A stretch of 7,850 nt of DNA. Source: an uncultured Faecalibacterium sp. (GTDB taxonomy: Bacteria; Bacillota; Clostridia; Oscillospirales; Ruminococcaceae). The position numbers were made by a program, and so were the translations under genes. The DNA lies in the NCBI GenBank assembly GCA_934553285.1, contig CAKTFD010000101.1, forward strand, positions 1 through 7,850. Reading direction: 5' to 3'. Within the stretch, counting starts at the first letter, position 1. Every line of letters begins with the position of its first letter. Shown here one piece after another: positions 1 through 5,800 of the stretch. The notes beneath the pieces were generated by a model that had not been told where the DNA came from, made no database searches, and saw only the letters and a program-made list of their open reading frames with translations.

Positions 1-840
1 CAGCGCGATGCTGAACAGTGCCTGCCGCTGCAGGCCGCCGGCGTAGCTCATTTCCTTGGCGATGGCGGTGGTCAGCAGGGTGACGCTGCGGAACAGGCTG
101 TCCGGCATATTGGGGCTGTTGCCTGCCACCATCATCACGGCCATAGCCTCGCCGATGGCGCGGCCGATGCCCAGCACAACGCCTGCGGCAATGCCACTTT
201 TGGCCGCCGGGATGCTGATCTTGAACCAGGTCTCGGTATCGGTGGCACCCAGTGCAAGGCTGCCCTGCTCATACTCCGGGGGCACGGCGTTGAGCGCCGT
301 TACCGACACGGACACGATGCTGGGCAGGATCATGATGGACAGCACCACGATGGCGCTCAGCAGGCAGGCACCGGAGGCCTTGCCGAAGGTTTTGGCCACT
401 GCAGGCACCAGCACCTGCATCCCCAGCAGGCCAAACACCACGCTGGGGATGCCGGACAGCAGCTCGATGGCCGTAACCACCACGGTGCGCAGCCTGGGGT
501 CTGCAGCCTTGGAAAGAAAGACTGCCGTCAGCAGGCCGATGGGCACGCCGATGATGGTAGCACCCAGGGTGCCGTAGATACTGGACAGGATAAAGGGCAG
601 GATGCCGAACAGCGGCTCTGCTGCGGTGGAGGCCCATTTTGTGCCAAAGAGGAATTTGAACAGGCCGATCTTGTGGATAGCCGGCACGCCGGAGACCACC
701 ATGTACACCGAGATCAGCACCACACAGCACACCGCCAGCATTCCGCACAGGAAGAACAGAAAGTTCATGATGGCTTCCAGCCAGTCGGCGGGGGTGCGGG
801 GCAGCCGCACCCGGCGCAGATAAGAGGTTGTATTTTTCAT
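1..840 (-). CDS. pstC: Phosphate ABC transporter permease PstC (3' end beyond window)
   Basis: One of the two membrane subunits of the high-affinity phosphate importer PstSCAB; it forms half of the channel and receives phosphate from PstS. The frame is open from the ATG at 840 to the left edge, giving 280 codons with no stop, so the C-terminus is missing. A basic, Arg-rich start (residues 9-15) is followed by a strong membrane segment at about 24-50, and further hydrophobic segments at about 78-110, 130-150 and 160-182. Residues about 190-235 form the ABC permease EAA loop (EYEQGSLALGATDTETWFKI, then P-A-A-x-S-G-I and G-R-A-I-G-E-A-M-A-V), which contacts the ATPase and is typical of PstC. An AGGA ribosome site lies 7-8 nt before the ATG. 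It follows pstS by 93 bp, in the usual pstS-pstC order; pstA, pstB and phoU are expected further left but are not visible. A terminator-like hairpin sits just upstream of its ribosome site. Confidence 0.95.
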   Translation of the reverse strand, partial: MKNTTSYLRRVRLPRTPADWLEAIMNFLFFLCGMLAVCCVVLISVYMVVSGVPAIHKIGLFKFLFGTKWASTAAEPLFGILPFILSSIYGTLGATIIGVPIGLLTAVFLSKAADPRLRTVVVTAIELLSGIPSVVFGLLGMQVLVPAVAKTFGKASGACLLSAIVVLSIMILPSIVSVSVTALNAVPPEYEQGSLALGATDTETWFKISIPAAKSGIAAGVVLGIGRAIGEAMAVMMVAGNSPNMPDSLFRSVTLLTTAIAKEMSYAGGLQRQALFSIAL

Positions 841-850
841 AACGTGATCC

Positions 851-896
851 TATAAAAAGCCGCACCGGCCCAGCCGTTGCGGGCAGGCCGGTGCGG
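851..896 (-). terminator. Terminator-like hairpin between pstS and pstC
   Basis: Read on the minus strand, a perfect 11-bp GC-rich stem (CCGCACCGGCC paired with GGCCGGTGCGG, arms 886-896 and 860-870) encloses a 15-nt loop and is followed at once by CTTTTT (854-858). It begins 37 nt after the pstS stop and ends about 10 nt before the pstC start codon, so it lies inside the operon. The likely role is partial termination that keeps pstS transcript in excess over pstC and later genes, or protection of the pstS 3' end. The structure is directly visible; the role is inferred. Confidence 0.8.
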
Positions 897-933
897 AGAT
901 TCTGTTTCTGGATTTTTTCGGGGTTGAGCGGTC

Positions 934-1827
934 TTACTCGTTCACCGGCACAGCACCTGCGGTGCGGATGAGGTCGGCAGCGTCCTTGCTGGTGGCAAAG
1001 TCCACAAAGGCCTGTGCCTGCTCAGACAGGGTAACGCTCTTGTTGGTAACGAACACGAAGGGGCGCTGGATCTTGTAGCTGCCGTCCTTGACGGTGTCCT
1101 CGCTGCACTCCACACCCTCCACGGTGACCATGGCGACGGTGTCGCCCACAGCGGACAGAGAAGCGTAGCCGATGGCCAGGGGGTTTGCCTCCACAGCGCT
1201 GATGACAGCGCCGGTAGCGGTCAGCTCCTGGGCGTACTTGCAGCTGTCCTTCACATCCACGATGCTCTCAAAGCCATCGCGGGTGCCGGAACCGGCCTCA
1301 CGGCCCACCAGAACAATCTCGCCGTCATCGCCGCCGACATCCTTCCAGTTGGTGATCTCGCCGGTGAACATCTGCTTGAGCTGCTCCACGGTCAGGTCGG
1401 CCACCTTGCTGTCCTTGTTCACGACGATGGCGATGCCGTCCAGCGCCACGGTGATGCCGTCCACAGCGGACTTCTCGTCCTCTTTCAGTGCACGGGAGGA
1501 CAGGCCGATGTCCAGGGTCTTATCGGTAGCGCCGGTAATGCCTGCGCCGGAACCGGTGGGGTCATAGCTGACAGTGACGCCCGGCTCGACCTCGGCAAAG
1601 CCCTCTGTCAGGGCTGCGATGACGTTCTTCATGGAAGTGGAACCGCCGGTAGCCACATTGCCGCTCAGGGTGCCGGCTGCTTTCTCAGCAGCGGAAGAAG
1701 CGGTGGATGCAGAGGCAGCGGTAGAAGCAGCTGCGGAAGAAGCGGAATCGCCGCAGGCGGTCAGGGCAGCAGCCGCAGCAACCGCACCGCAAACGGTCAG
1801 AAACGAACGACGAGAGATCTTTTTCAT
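934..1827 (-). CDS. pstS: Phosphate-binding lipoprotein PstS
   Basis: Extracellular, membrane-anchored substrate-binding protein that captures phosphate for the PstCAB importer. It has 297 residues, close to the usual size for Gram-positive PstS. The leader carries a twin-arginine motif (SRRSFLT, residues 5-11), a hydrophobic stretch and a lipobox LTAC with acylated Cys25. Residues 28-50 are a Ser/Ala-rich flexible linker. The binding domain follows: TGGSTSM (60-66), the loop TGSGAGI (91-97), DIGLSSRALK (106-115), and the family's phosphate-binding stretch GREAGSGTRDGFE (175-187), which supplies the Ser/Thr/Arg ligands. The ATG at 1827 is preceded by GGAGGA (1837-1842) at good spacing. The upstream region has a -10-like box, no convincing -35 and a dyad with PhoP-like half-sites, fitting phosphate-starvation control. 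Another inorganic-oxyanion binder is possible, but the pstC neighbour makes phosphate by far the best call. Confidence 0.96.
   Translation of the reverse strand: MKKISRRSFLTVCGAVAAAAALTACGDSASSAAASTAASASTASSAAEKAAGTLSGNVATGGSTSMKNVIAALTEGFAEVEPGVTVSYDPTGSGAGITGATDKTLDIGLSSRALKEDEKSAVDGITVALDGIAIVVNKDSKVADLTVEQLKQMFTGEITNWKDVGGDDGEIVLVGREAGSGTRDGFESIVDVKDSCKYAQELTATGAVISAVEANPLAIGYASLSAVGDTVAMVTVEGVECSEDTVKDGSYKIQRPFVFVTNKSVTLSEQAQAFVDFATSKDAADLIRTAGAVPVNE
1691..1745. repeat. Short direct repeat in the PstS linker
   Basis: The 13-mer GCGGAAGAAGCGG (plus strand) occurs at 1691-1703 and again at 1733-1745, within the low-complexity DNA encoding the Ser/Ala linker of PstS. Recombination or slippage between copies would remove 42 bp, which is a whole number of codons, so linker length could vary without a frameshift. 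The repeat is visible; any instability is inferred. Confidence 0.5.
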
Positions 1828-1851
1828 GATAAATTATCCTCCAGTCAAAAC

Positions 1852-1868
1852 CCGGGCTTCCTGCCCGG
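1852..1868 (-). promoter_or_regulatory. Small hairpin in the pstS leader
   Basis: On the minus strand CCGGGC and GCCCGG form a 6-bp perfect stem with a 5-nt loop (AGGAA), followed by GTTTTG, a few nucleotides before the pstS ribosome site. It could be a weak attenuator or an mRNA-stabilising hairpin. The T-run is short, so I do not call it a terminator. Confidence 0.35.
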
Positions 1869-1903
1869 CGATGTCTTTTTGTGTTTTCCTTGGGAACGGC
1901 CTT

Positions 1904-1971
1904 ATTCTACCGCACCGCCGCCCCTGCTGCCACCATGGATGTGCAAAAAGTGCGTAAAACTTTGTGCACAT
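1904..1971 (-). promoter_or_regulatory. Candidate phosphate-responsive promoter and operator of pstS
   Basis: A -10-like TAGAAT lies at 1904-1909 with no good -35 at 16-18 bp (best is TGGCAG), as expected of an activator-dependent promoter. About 30 bp further upstream is an imperfect dyad: 12-bp arms at 1939-1950 and 1960-1971 (ATGTGCAAAAAG and CTTTGTGCACAT, 11 of 12 complementary) around a 9-nt centre. Within it, on the minus strand, TTTACG and TTTGCA are separated by 5 nt, an 11-bp period resembling the TT(A/T/C)ACA half-sites of Bacillus PhoP. Each half-site matches that degenerate consensus at five of six positions. The sequence elements are visible; assignment to a PhoP/PhoB-type regulator is inference. 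Confidence 0.45.
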
Positions 1972-2011
1972 TGCCAGCCCCAATGTAAAGAACAGGTAAT
2001 GCGGCGCAACG

Positions 2012-2056
2012 CAAAAAGCCGCCGGGCGCTCCTGTTTTCAGGAGTGCCCGGCGGCG
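2012..2056 (-). terminator. Strong intrinsic terminator of the lipoprotein operon
   Basis: Read on the minus strand, a 17-nt arm on each side (2039-2055 and 2018-2034; 16 pairs and one C/A mismatch) closes an AAAA loop and is followed directly by TTTTT (2013-2017). It starts about 15 nt after the stop codon of the last lipoprotein gene. It separates that operon from pstS, so pstS should depend mainly on its own promoter. On the plus strand no T-run follows. Confidence 0.93.
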
Positions 2057-2070
2057 GGATGTATTCGGTT

Positions 2071-2562
2071 TTATTCTACGCGGCTGGTCACGGCCTCGCC
2101 ATCGTAGAAGAATACGATGGTCTTGCCCTTATACTTGATGCGCAGCTCGTAGGTGCCGTTTTGATAGGACGAGGGGATACTGTTTTCGGTTTGCAGACCG
2201 AAATCAAACCGGCTGAACTCTCGATACTGCTTTGCGCCAACCTCCAGCGGTCCGGCAATGAGCACCATCTTCTCCGGCTCACAGCCGTTCTCGGTAAAGA
2301 TACCGGTGATGTCCTTCTTGGGGATAGATACAGCCTCTCCGCTCTGATTCCAGATGGCAAAGTAGGGCTTATACTGGATCTTAGTGCCCTTACCACCGGA
2401 GAAGTCTATTTTTTCGTTGGTATCGCACAGGAACATCACGCCCTCTACCTCCCGATGGGGGTGGTTCAGGTCTATGCTCGTTCCGCAGCCGGTCAAGGCC
2501 CCTGCGGCGGCCAGCGCCAGTGCACCGGCGCTCAGTTTCAGAAATGTTCTGCGATCCATCAT
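2071..2562 (-). CDS. Putative twin-arginine lipoprotein, function unknown (third of trio)
   Basis: A 163-residue exported protein I do not recognise. The leader has DRRTFLK (residues 3-9), an Ala-rich hydrophobic stretch and a lipobox LTGC with Cys26, so the product should be a lipoprotein on the outer face of the membrane. The mature part (about 137 residues) is polar with alternating beta-like segments, e.g. KIQYKPYFAIWNQSGEAVSI (61-80) and TYELRIKYKGKTIVFFYDGE (137-156). This resembles small immunoglobulin-like lipoprotein domains such as DUF4352, but that is a guess from pattern only. It also has Cys46 and Cys94. Of two adjacent ATGs, the one at 2562 is chosen because AGGAGGT (2571-2577) lies 8 nt before it. 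It is the last gene of the probable three-gene operon, 43 bp after the middle one, and is followed by a strong terminator. Export by Tat rather than Sec is unproven. Confidence 0.85.
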   Translation of the reverse strand: MMDRRTFLKLSAGALALAAAGALTGCGTSIDLNHPHREVEGVMFLCDTNEKIDFSGGKGTKIQYKPYFAIWNQSGEAVSIPKKDITGIFTENGCEPEKMVLIAGPLEVGAKQYREFSRFDFGLQTENSIPSSYQNGTYELRIKYKGKTIVFFYDGEAVTSRVE

Positions 2563-2605
2563 TGCGCTGTACCTCCTGTGTCAGTCCGTTTTGCCTGCCC
2601 GGTCC

Positions 2606-3145
2606 TCAGAACCCCAGCAGCATGGAAAATTCGTTAGAATAGATCTTGCAGCGCAGATAGGTGGTGCGGCAGGATGCAGTCGGGTAGTAGACCACGTATA
2701 CATAGTCCACTCTGGAAACACCGCTGCCGCAGGCGCAGACATCGCCCTTTACCGTTTTGTTGTGGGTGAGCACCTGCTCCTGCAGCGGAGACAGGCTCTG
2801 GCTCTCGCGGATGCGCTTCATGGTATTTTGGTTCACGGCCATCTCCGTACGGTTCGGCAGGATGATGCTGAAACTGCCTTTCTCCGGCACGACCTCGATC
2901 GGCAGTGCGCCATTATTGGTCAGGCGAACCGAGGGCACCATATAAAAGCTGCCGGTCGCGCTGTCGTACAGCGTGCCAAGGCTGTCCACACGCATCTGCA
3001 TCCCCTGCAGCTCCGCGGTCTTCCCAAGGCCGACCGCTTCGCCGTAAAGATCTCCTTCACTGCAGCCGCTCAGCAGGCCGGTCATGGATACGGCCAATGC
3101 TGTTGCTGCCGAGGCTTTTAAAAACGTACGACGATCCATCTTCAT
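2606..3145 (-). CDS. Putative twin-arginine lipoprotein, Cys-rich C-terminus (second of trio)
   Basis: A 179-residue exported protein of unknown function. The leader carries DRRTFLK (residues 4-10) and a lipobox LSGC with Cys28. The mature domain looks beta-rich: MQMRVDSLGTLY (49-60), then SFYMVPSVRLTNNGALPIEV (66-85), a pattern like DUF4352-type extracellular domains (inference). It differs from its neighbours in four extra cysteines in the last third (Cys137, Cys139, Cys159, Cys166), including a C-x-C pair, which could form disulfides or bind metal outside the cell. The ATG at 3145 has AGGAGG (3154-3159) 8 nt upstream; an internal ATG at 3139 is less well placed. It begins 26 bp after the first gene of the trio. 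DNA coding for its RTFLK region is identical over 15 bp to the first gene's, suggesting an old duplication or leader exchange. Confidence 0.85.
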   Translation of the reverse strand: MKMDRRTFLKASAATALAVSMTGLLSGCSEGDLYGEAVGLGKTAELQGMQMRVDSLGTLYDSATGSFYMVPSVRLTNNGALPIEVVPEKGSFSIILPNRTEMAVNQNTMKRIRESQSLSPLQEQVLTHNKTVKGDVCACGSGVSRVDYVYVVYYPTASCRTTYLRCKIYSNEFSMLLGF

Positions 3146-3171
3146 AAGTCGTTCCTCCTGTTTGCTCTGTT

Positions 3172-3705
3172 TCAGTCGTTTGCAACCCTAACGACCTTGC
3201 CTGCTGCTGCACCGGTCGCGAAATCAAGGGTGTACTGCACGGCCTCGCTGCCGCCGGTAAGGTTCACATCCAGCAGCAGGGTCACAGCACCCGATGCCAG
3301 TGCATCGTAGACCTTTTTCTCCTTTGTGGAAAAACGCACCTCCACCGGCACGGCAACGCCCTTTACCAGGACCACCGGGCTGTATTTGTTCTCCAGCGTC
3401 AGCTCGGCACCATCCGAGGTTTTTGCCGAGAAGATGCCCATGCTGGTATTTACGCTCACGCCGTTTCCTGCCTTGAGTTTGACGGTGGTGTACAGGTAGC
3501 CGGTATCGTTGCTCGTATCGGGGCCTGCGGAACCGCCCCAGAACTTCTGGGCCTTTTTCATGTCCACATCCACGGTATATCCATACAGCTCTACGCCGCT
3601 TTCCTCGCTCTCGCTGCAGCCTGCCAGCATACCAGACAGAGAAACTGCCACCGCTGCCGCTGCCGTAGTTTTTAAAAACGTACGGCGGTCCATTTGCATT
3701 GCCAT
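3172..3705 (-). CDS. Putative twin-arginine lipoprotein, function unknown (first of trio)
   Basis: A 177-residue exported protein I cannot assign. The leader has DRRTFLK (residues 6-12), an Ala/Val-rich core and a lipobox LAGC with Cys30, then an acidic Ser/Glu spacer (31-38). The mature part looks like one beta-sandwich-type domain: ELYGYTVDVDMKKAQKFW (39-56), GYLYTTVKLKAGNGVSV (69-85), then VPVEVRFS (119-126) and VTLLLDVNL (141-149). It has no cysteine after Cys30, unlike the middle protein. The start at 3705 is supported by AGGAGGG (3714-3720) exactly 8 nt upstream; in-frame ATGs at 3699 and 3693 are worse placed. It is first in the operon, behind a promoter with a consensus TTGACA. The equal 8-nt ribosome-site spacing in all three genes suggests they are made together. 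Surface ligand binding or envelope homeostasis is possible but unsupported. Confidence 0.85.
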   Translation of the reverse strand: MAMQMDRRTFLKTTAAAAVAVSLSGMLAGCSESEESGVELYGYTVDVDMKKAQKFWGGSAGPDTSNDTGYLYTTVKLKAGNGVSVNTSMGIFSAKTSDGAELTLENKYSPVVLVKGVAVPVEVRFSTKEKKVYDALASGAVTLLLDVNLTGGSEAVQYTLDFATGAAAGKVVRVAND

Positions 3706-3740
3706 AAGATAAGCCCTCCTCGACAGTATTTATTATTTTA

Positions 3741-3768
3741 AGAGTACCACATTTTACCACGTTGTCAA
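3741..3768 (-). promoter_or_regulatory. Candidate promoter of the lipoprotein operon
   Basis: On the minus strand a perfect -35 TTGACA (3763-3768) is followed after 16 bp by TACTCT (3741-3746) as a poor -10; the region beyond is AT-rich. The spacer contains a direct repeat GTGGTA-N4-GTGGTA with a 10-bp period, overlapping the -10, which could be an operator. The spacing to the first ribosome site gives a short leader. The -35 is convincing, the exact -10 less so. Confidence 0.55.
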
Positions 3769-3850
3769 CTATCGGTATTTAACTTTCACCATTCTGTCGT
3801 TGTTTGGCAAAAGCCGGCCGCGTTCCGCCGCCCGGCAGCGCGCATAAAGC

Positions 3851-3915
3851 AAAAAGCACCCGCAGCGTCCGCTCCGGAAAAACCGGAAACCGCGTAAACG
3901 CCGTGGATGCTTTTT
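3851..3915 (-). terminator. Long structured terminator after nagA-GNAT, possibly bidirectional
   Basis: On the minus strand GCATCC (3905-3910) pairs with GGGTGC (3856-3861), then CGGCGT with ACGCTG after one mismatch, then an internal loop, then TCCGG/CCGGA around a TTTTT loop. A run of five T follows on the minus strand (3851-3855), and another five T on the plus strand (3911-3915), so it could stop transcription both ways. It lies about 67 nt after the acetyltransferase stop codon. The rest of the 275-bp gap (3706-3981) holds the lipoprotein promoter and a weaker GCCGG/CCGGC hairpin with TTTT (3809-3836). I see no gene there. Confidence 0.75.
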
Positions 3916-3981
3916 GGTTTTTCAGAACGTCTGCCGGAACAAAAGCCTCCCTCCAGCCAGAAGAAGGCGGCGGGCAGCTTG

Positions 3982-4581
3982 TCAGTAATCGCTGCCGTCC
4001 GGGCAGTAGAACTGCACGTACTTTTTCCACTGGGTCGCGCTGATGGTGCGGCGGTAGCAGTCGATCAGGGCATCCACCGCTGCTTCGGGCGGCAGGGAGG
4101 GGCAGCCCGGGCAGTCCAGCACCAGGATGCGGAACCAGGCATCGAACAGATGCTCGGTGTAATGGGTATCCCAGGCACCGCACCGGGCGTAAAAGCCCAG
4201 CCGCCGGATGGCCATGGCCTCGTCCTCGGCCTCTTCCGGCATCTCAGCTTCGATCAGGATCGCCTCGGCATCGGCCTCGTGTGCAGGCAGCTGCGCCAGC
4301 AGCTGCGCCCCGATGCCGTGGGCACGGTAAGCGGGCACCACTGCAAAATAATCCAGCTGGCTCACCCGGCAGCCCTCGGGCTGTACCATCAGCAGATAGG
4401 CGGCCAGGGTATCGCCGTCAAACACACCCCAGGTGTGGGCGGTGCCCTCCGCTTCGCTGTTCAGGATCATGCTCAGAGGTTTGAGTTCGGTGGGCGGGAA
4501 ATCCCGGCGCATCTCCTTCAGATACACATCGGTCAGTTCAGGGCCGGTGAGCAGCCGCCAGGTAAACGCAGGTCCTTTCAT
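3982..4581 (-). CDS. GNAT-family N-acetyltransferase
   Basis: A cytoplasmic acetyl-CoA-dependent N-acetyltransferase of 199 residues; the substrate cannot be read from the sequence. The GNAT core is clear: a beta strand LDYFAVVPAYRAHGIGAQLL (76-95) contains the acetyl-CoA pyrophosphate loop R-A-H-G-I-G (86-91), and the later motif RLGFYARCGA (127-136) is the typical C-terminal GNAT element. Residues 137-199 form an extension with five aromatic residues and four cysteines overall in the C-terminal half (134, 157, 160, 175, 193 are Cys). The start codon overlaps the nagA stop in an ATGA arrangement (4578-4581), so translation is probably coupled and the gene is cotranscribed with nagA. This suggests, without proof, a link to amino-sugar metabolism, for instance re-acetylation of an amino sugar. 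Equally it may act on an unrelated amine, peptide or antibiotic. A structured terminator follows. Confidence 0.88.
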   Translation of the reverse strand: MKGPAFTWRLLTGPELTDVYLKEMRRDFPPTELKPLSMILNSEAEGTAHTWGVFDGDTLAAYLLMVQPEGCRVSQLDYFAVVPAYRAHGIGAQLLAQLPAHEADAEAILIEAEMPEEAEDEAMAIRRLGFYARCGAWDTHYTEHLFDAWFRILVLDCPGCPSLPPEAAVDALIDCYRRTISATQWKKYVQFYCPDGSDY

Positions 4582-5705
4582 ACGATACGGATCCCTTTCT
4601 GGATGACAGCCTTGATATTCAGTTCCTTATCCGCCAGGATCACGTTGCCATAACGGCCTGCGGCAAGGCTGCCATAATCATTATCCACGCCAATGCTCTT
4701 GGCGGGGGTCTCGCTGGCGGCGCGGACAGCGCTTTCCAGCGGGACGTTCATCTCCTGCACGGCGCGCTTCATGCAGTCGTACAGGCAGGTGTTGCTGCCT
4801 GCAATGGTATCCGGGTGCTCGGTCAGGGTAGCGCGCGGGCCTTTGACCGTGATGGCCTGGCCGCCCAGGCTGTACTGCCCGTCCGGCAGGCCGCAGGACA
4901 TGGCGCTGTCTGCGATCAGGCAGACGCGGTCGTCCCCAAAGGTGTTAAAGGTAAAGCGCACCATGGCGGGGTGGATGTGCACGTTATCGGTGATAAGCTC
5001 CACCTCGGCATCGTGCTCCATGGCCGCAATGATGGGGCCGGGGGCGCGGTGGGTGATGCCGGGCATGGCGTTGTACAGGTGGGTCATGTGGGTGGCACCG
5101 GCCTCAAAAGCCTGCACGGCGGTATCGTAATCGGTGCAGGTGTGGGCGATGGAGATGCGCACCTCGTTATGGCACTCCCGGATAAAGTCCAGGTTGCCCG
5201 GCTCCTCGGGGGCAACATCCACCAGCTTGATCAGGCCGCCTGCGCGCTTCTGCAGGCGGCGGAACATGGCGGCACCTGCGCCCTGCACGTACTCCGGGTT
5301 CTGCGCGCCCACCTTTTTGGGGCTGATGAAGGGGCCTTCCATATTGATGCCCACCAGGTCTGCACCCTTGCCGTTTTTATGGGCGGCGGCAGCATCCATC
5401 ACCTTGTTCAGGATCTCCTCCGGGTAGGTCATGGTAGCAGGGCAGATGGCCAGCACGCCCTTGCTGGCCTCAAAATCGGCCAGGGTCTGGATAGCTTCCT
5501 CGGTGCCATCGCAGAAATCCTTGCCCATGGCCCCGTGGAAGTGGATATCCACAAGGCCCGGCAGGGCGTACAGCCCCTCGGCATCCAGCACCTCCTCGCC
5601 CTCTTCCGGGGCGGCAAAGGGCACGATGCGGCCATCGCGGATGACGATGGTGCCGCGCTCAAAGGTATGGCGCGGGGTATAGACCAGTGCATTTTGAAGG
5701 ATCAT
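4578..5705 (-). CDS. nagA: N-acetylglucosamine-6-phosphate deacetylase
   Basis: Cytoplasmic metal-dependent amidohydrolase converting GlcNAc-6-P to glucosamine-6-P and acetate, the first committed step after PTS uptake of GlcNAc. With the start chosen here it has 375 residues, usual for NagA. Metal and catalytic residues are in order: H55-x-H57 in DIHFHG, E123 in INMEGPF, H188 in IAHTC, H209 in THLYNAM, H243 in DNVHIHP, and the catalytic D266 in IADSAMS. The HxH motif, as in Bacillus NagA, suggests a two-metal site, unlike E. coli NagA, which lacks this motif. A longer reading from a GTG at 5714 is rejected because that GTG is part of the ribosome site GAGGTG (5712-5717), which sits 6 nt before the ATG at 5705. 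It overlaps the next gene by 4 bp. No nagB is visible, so glucosamine-6-P deaminase must be encoded elsewhere. Confidence 0.96.
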   Translation of the reverse strand: MILQNALVYTPRHTFERGTIVIRDGRIVPFAAPEEGEEVLDAEGLYALPGLVDIHFHGAMGKDFCDGTEEAIQTLADFEASKGVLAICPATMTYPEEILNKVMDAAAAHKNGKGADLVGINMEGPFISPKKVGAQNPEYVQGAGAAMFRRLQKRAGGLIKLVDVAPEEPGNLDFIRECHNEVRISIAHTCTDYDTAVQAFEAGATHMTHLYNAMPGITHRAPGPIIAAMEHDAEVELITDNVHIHPAMVRFTFNTFGDDRVCLIADSAMSCGLPDGQYSLGGQAITVKGPRATLTEHPDTIAGSNTCLYDCMKRAVQEMNVPLESAVRAASETPAKSIGVDNDYGSLAAGRYGNVILADKELNIKAVIQKGIRIV

Positions 5706-5711
5706 ACAAAA

Positions 5712-5717
5712 CACCTC
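5712..5717 (-). promoter_or_regulatory. nagA ribosome binding site (decides the start)
   Basis: GAGGTG on the minus strand, 6 nt before the ATG at 5705. Its last three bases are an in-frame GTG that would otherwise extend the protein by three residues; that reading would leave no ribosome site. Confidence 0.8.
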
Positions 5718-5738
5718 GTTCTTTCTTCTTTTTCACCC

Positions 5739-5767
5739 AGTATAACACGCCGGATGTTTTTGCAAAA
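5739..5767 (-). promoter_or_regulatory. Candidate nagA promoter with TTTTGCAAAA palindrome
   Basis: On the minus strand an extended -10, TG-T-TATACT (hexamer 5739-5744), is preceded at 16 bp by TTTGCA as a fair -35. The -35 lies within the perfect 10-bp palindrome TTTTGCAAAA (5758-5767). A near-identical stretch occurs in the nagE promoter, so the palindrome is a good candidate operator. The motif lies downstream of the nagE terminator, giving nagA its own transcription start. Confidence 0.6.
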
Positions 5768-5800
5768 GCCTTTTTGTGTAAACATTGTACCACTGTGCAT

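Noticed and set aside
269..865. 198-codon minus-strand frame over pstC
   Set aside because: Out of frame with pstC, which reads from 840 to the edge with all PstC motifs; its translation is Arg/His/Gly-rich.
1879..3121. Two long plus-strand frames (1879-2637 and 2384-3121) opposite the lipoprotein genes
   Set aside because: They overlap each other and cross terminators and ribosome sites of the minus-strand genes. The minus-strand genes have leaders, lipoboxes and ideal ribosome sites; these have none.
3809..3836. GCCGG/CCGGC hairpin with TTTT downstream of the long terminator
   Set aside because: The stem is only 5 bp with a GC-rich loop, and it sits just after a much better terminator; not called separately.
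3779..4183. 134-codon minus-strand frame overlapping the GNAT 3' end
   Set aside because: Wrong frame relative to the acetyltransferase, runs through the terminator, and has no ribosome site or recognisable domain.
5706..5714. GTG start extending NagA by three residues
   Set aside because: The GTG is part of the GAGGTG ribosome site; the ATG at 5705 is correctly spaced.
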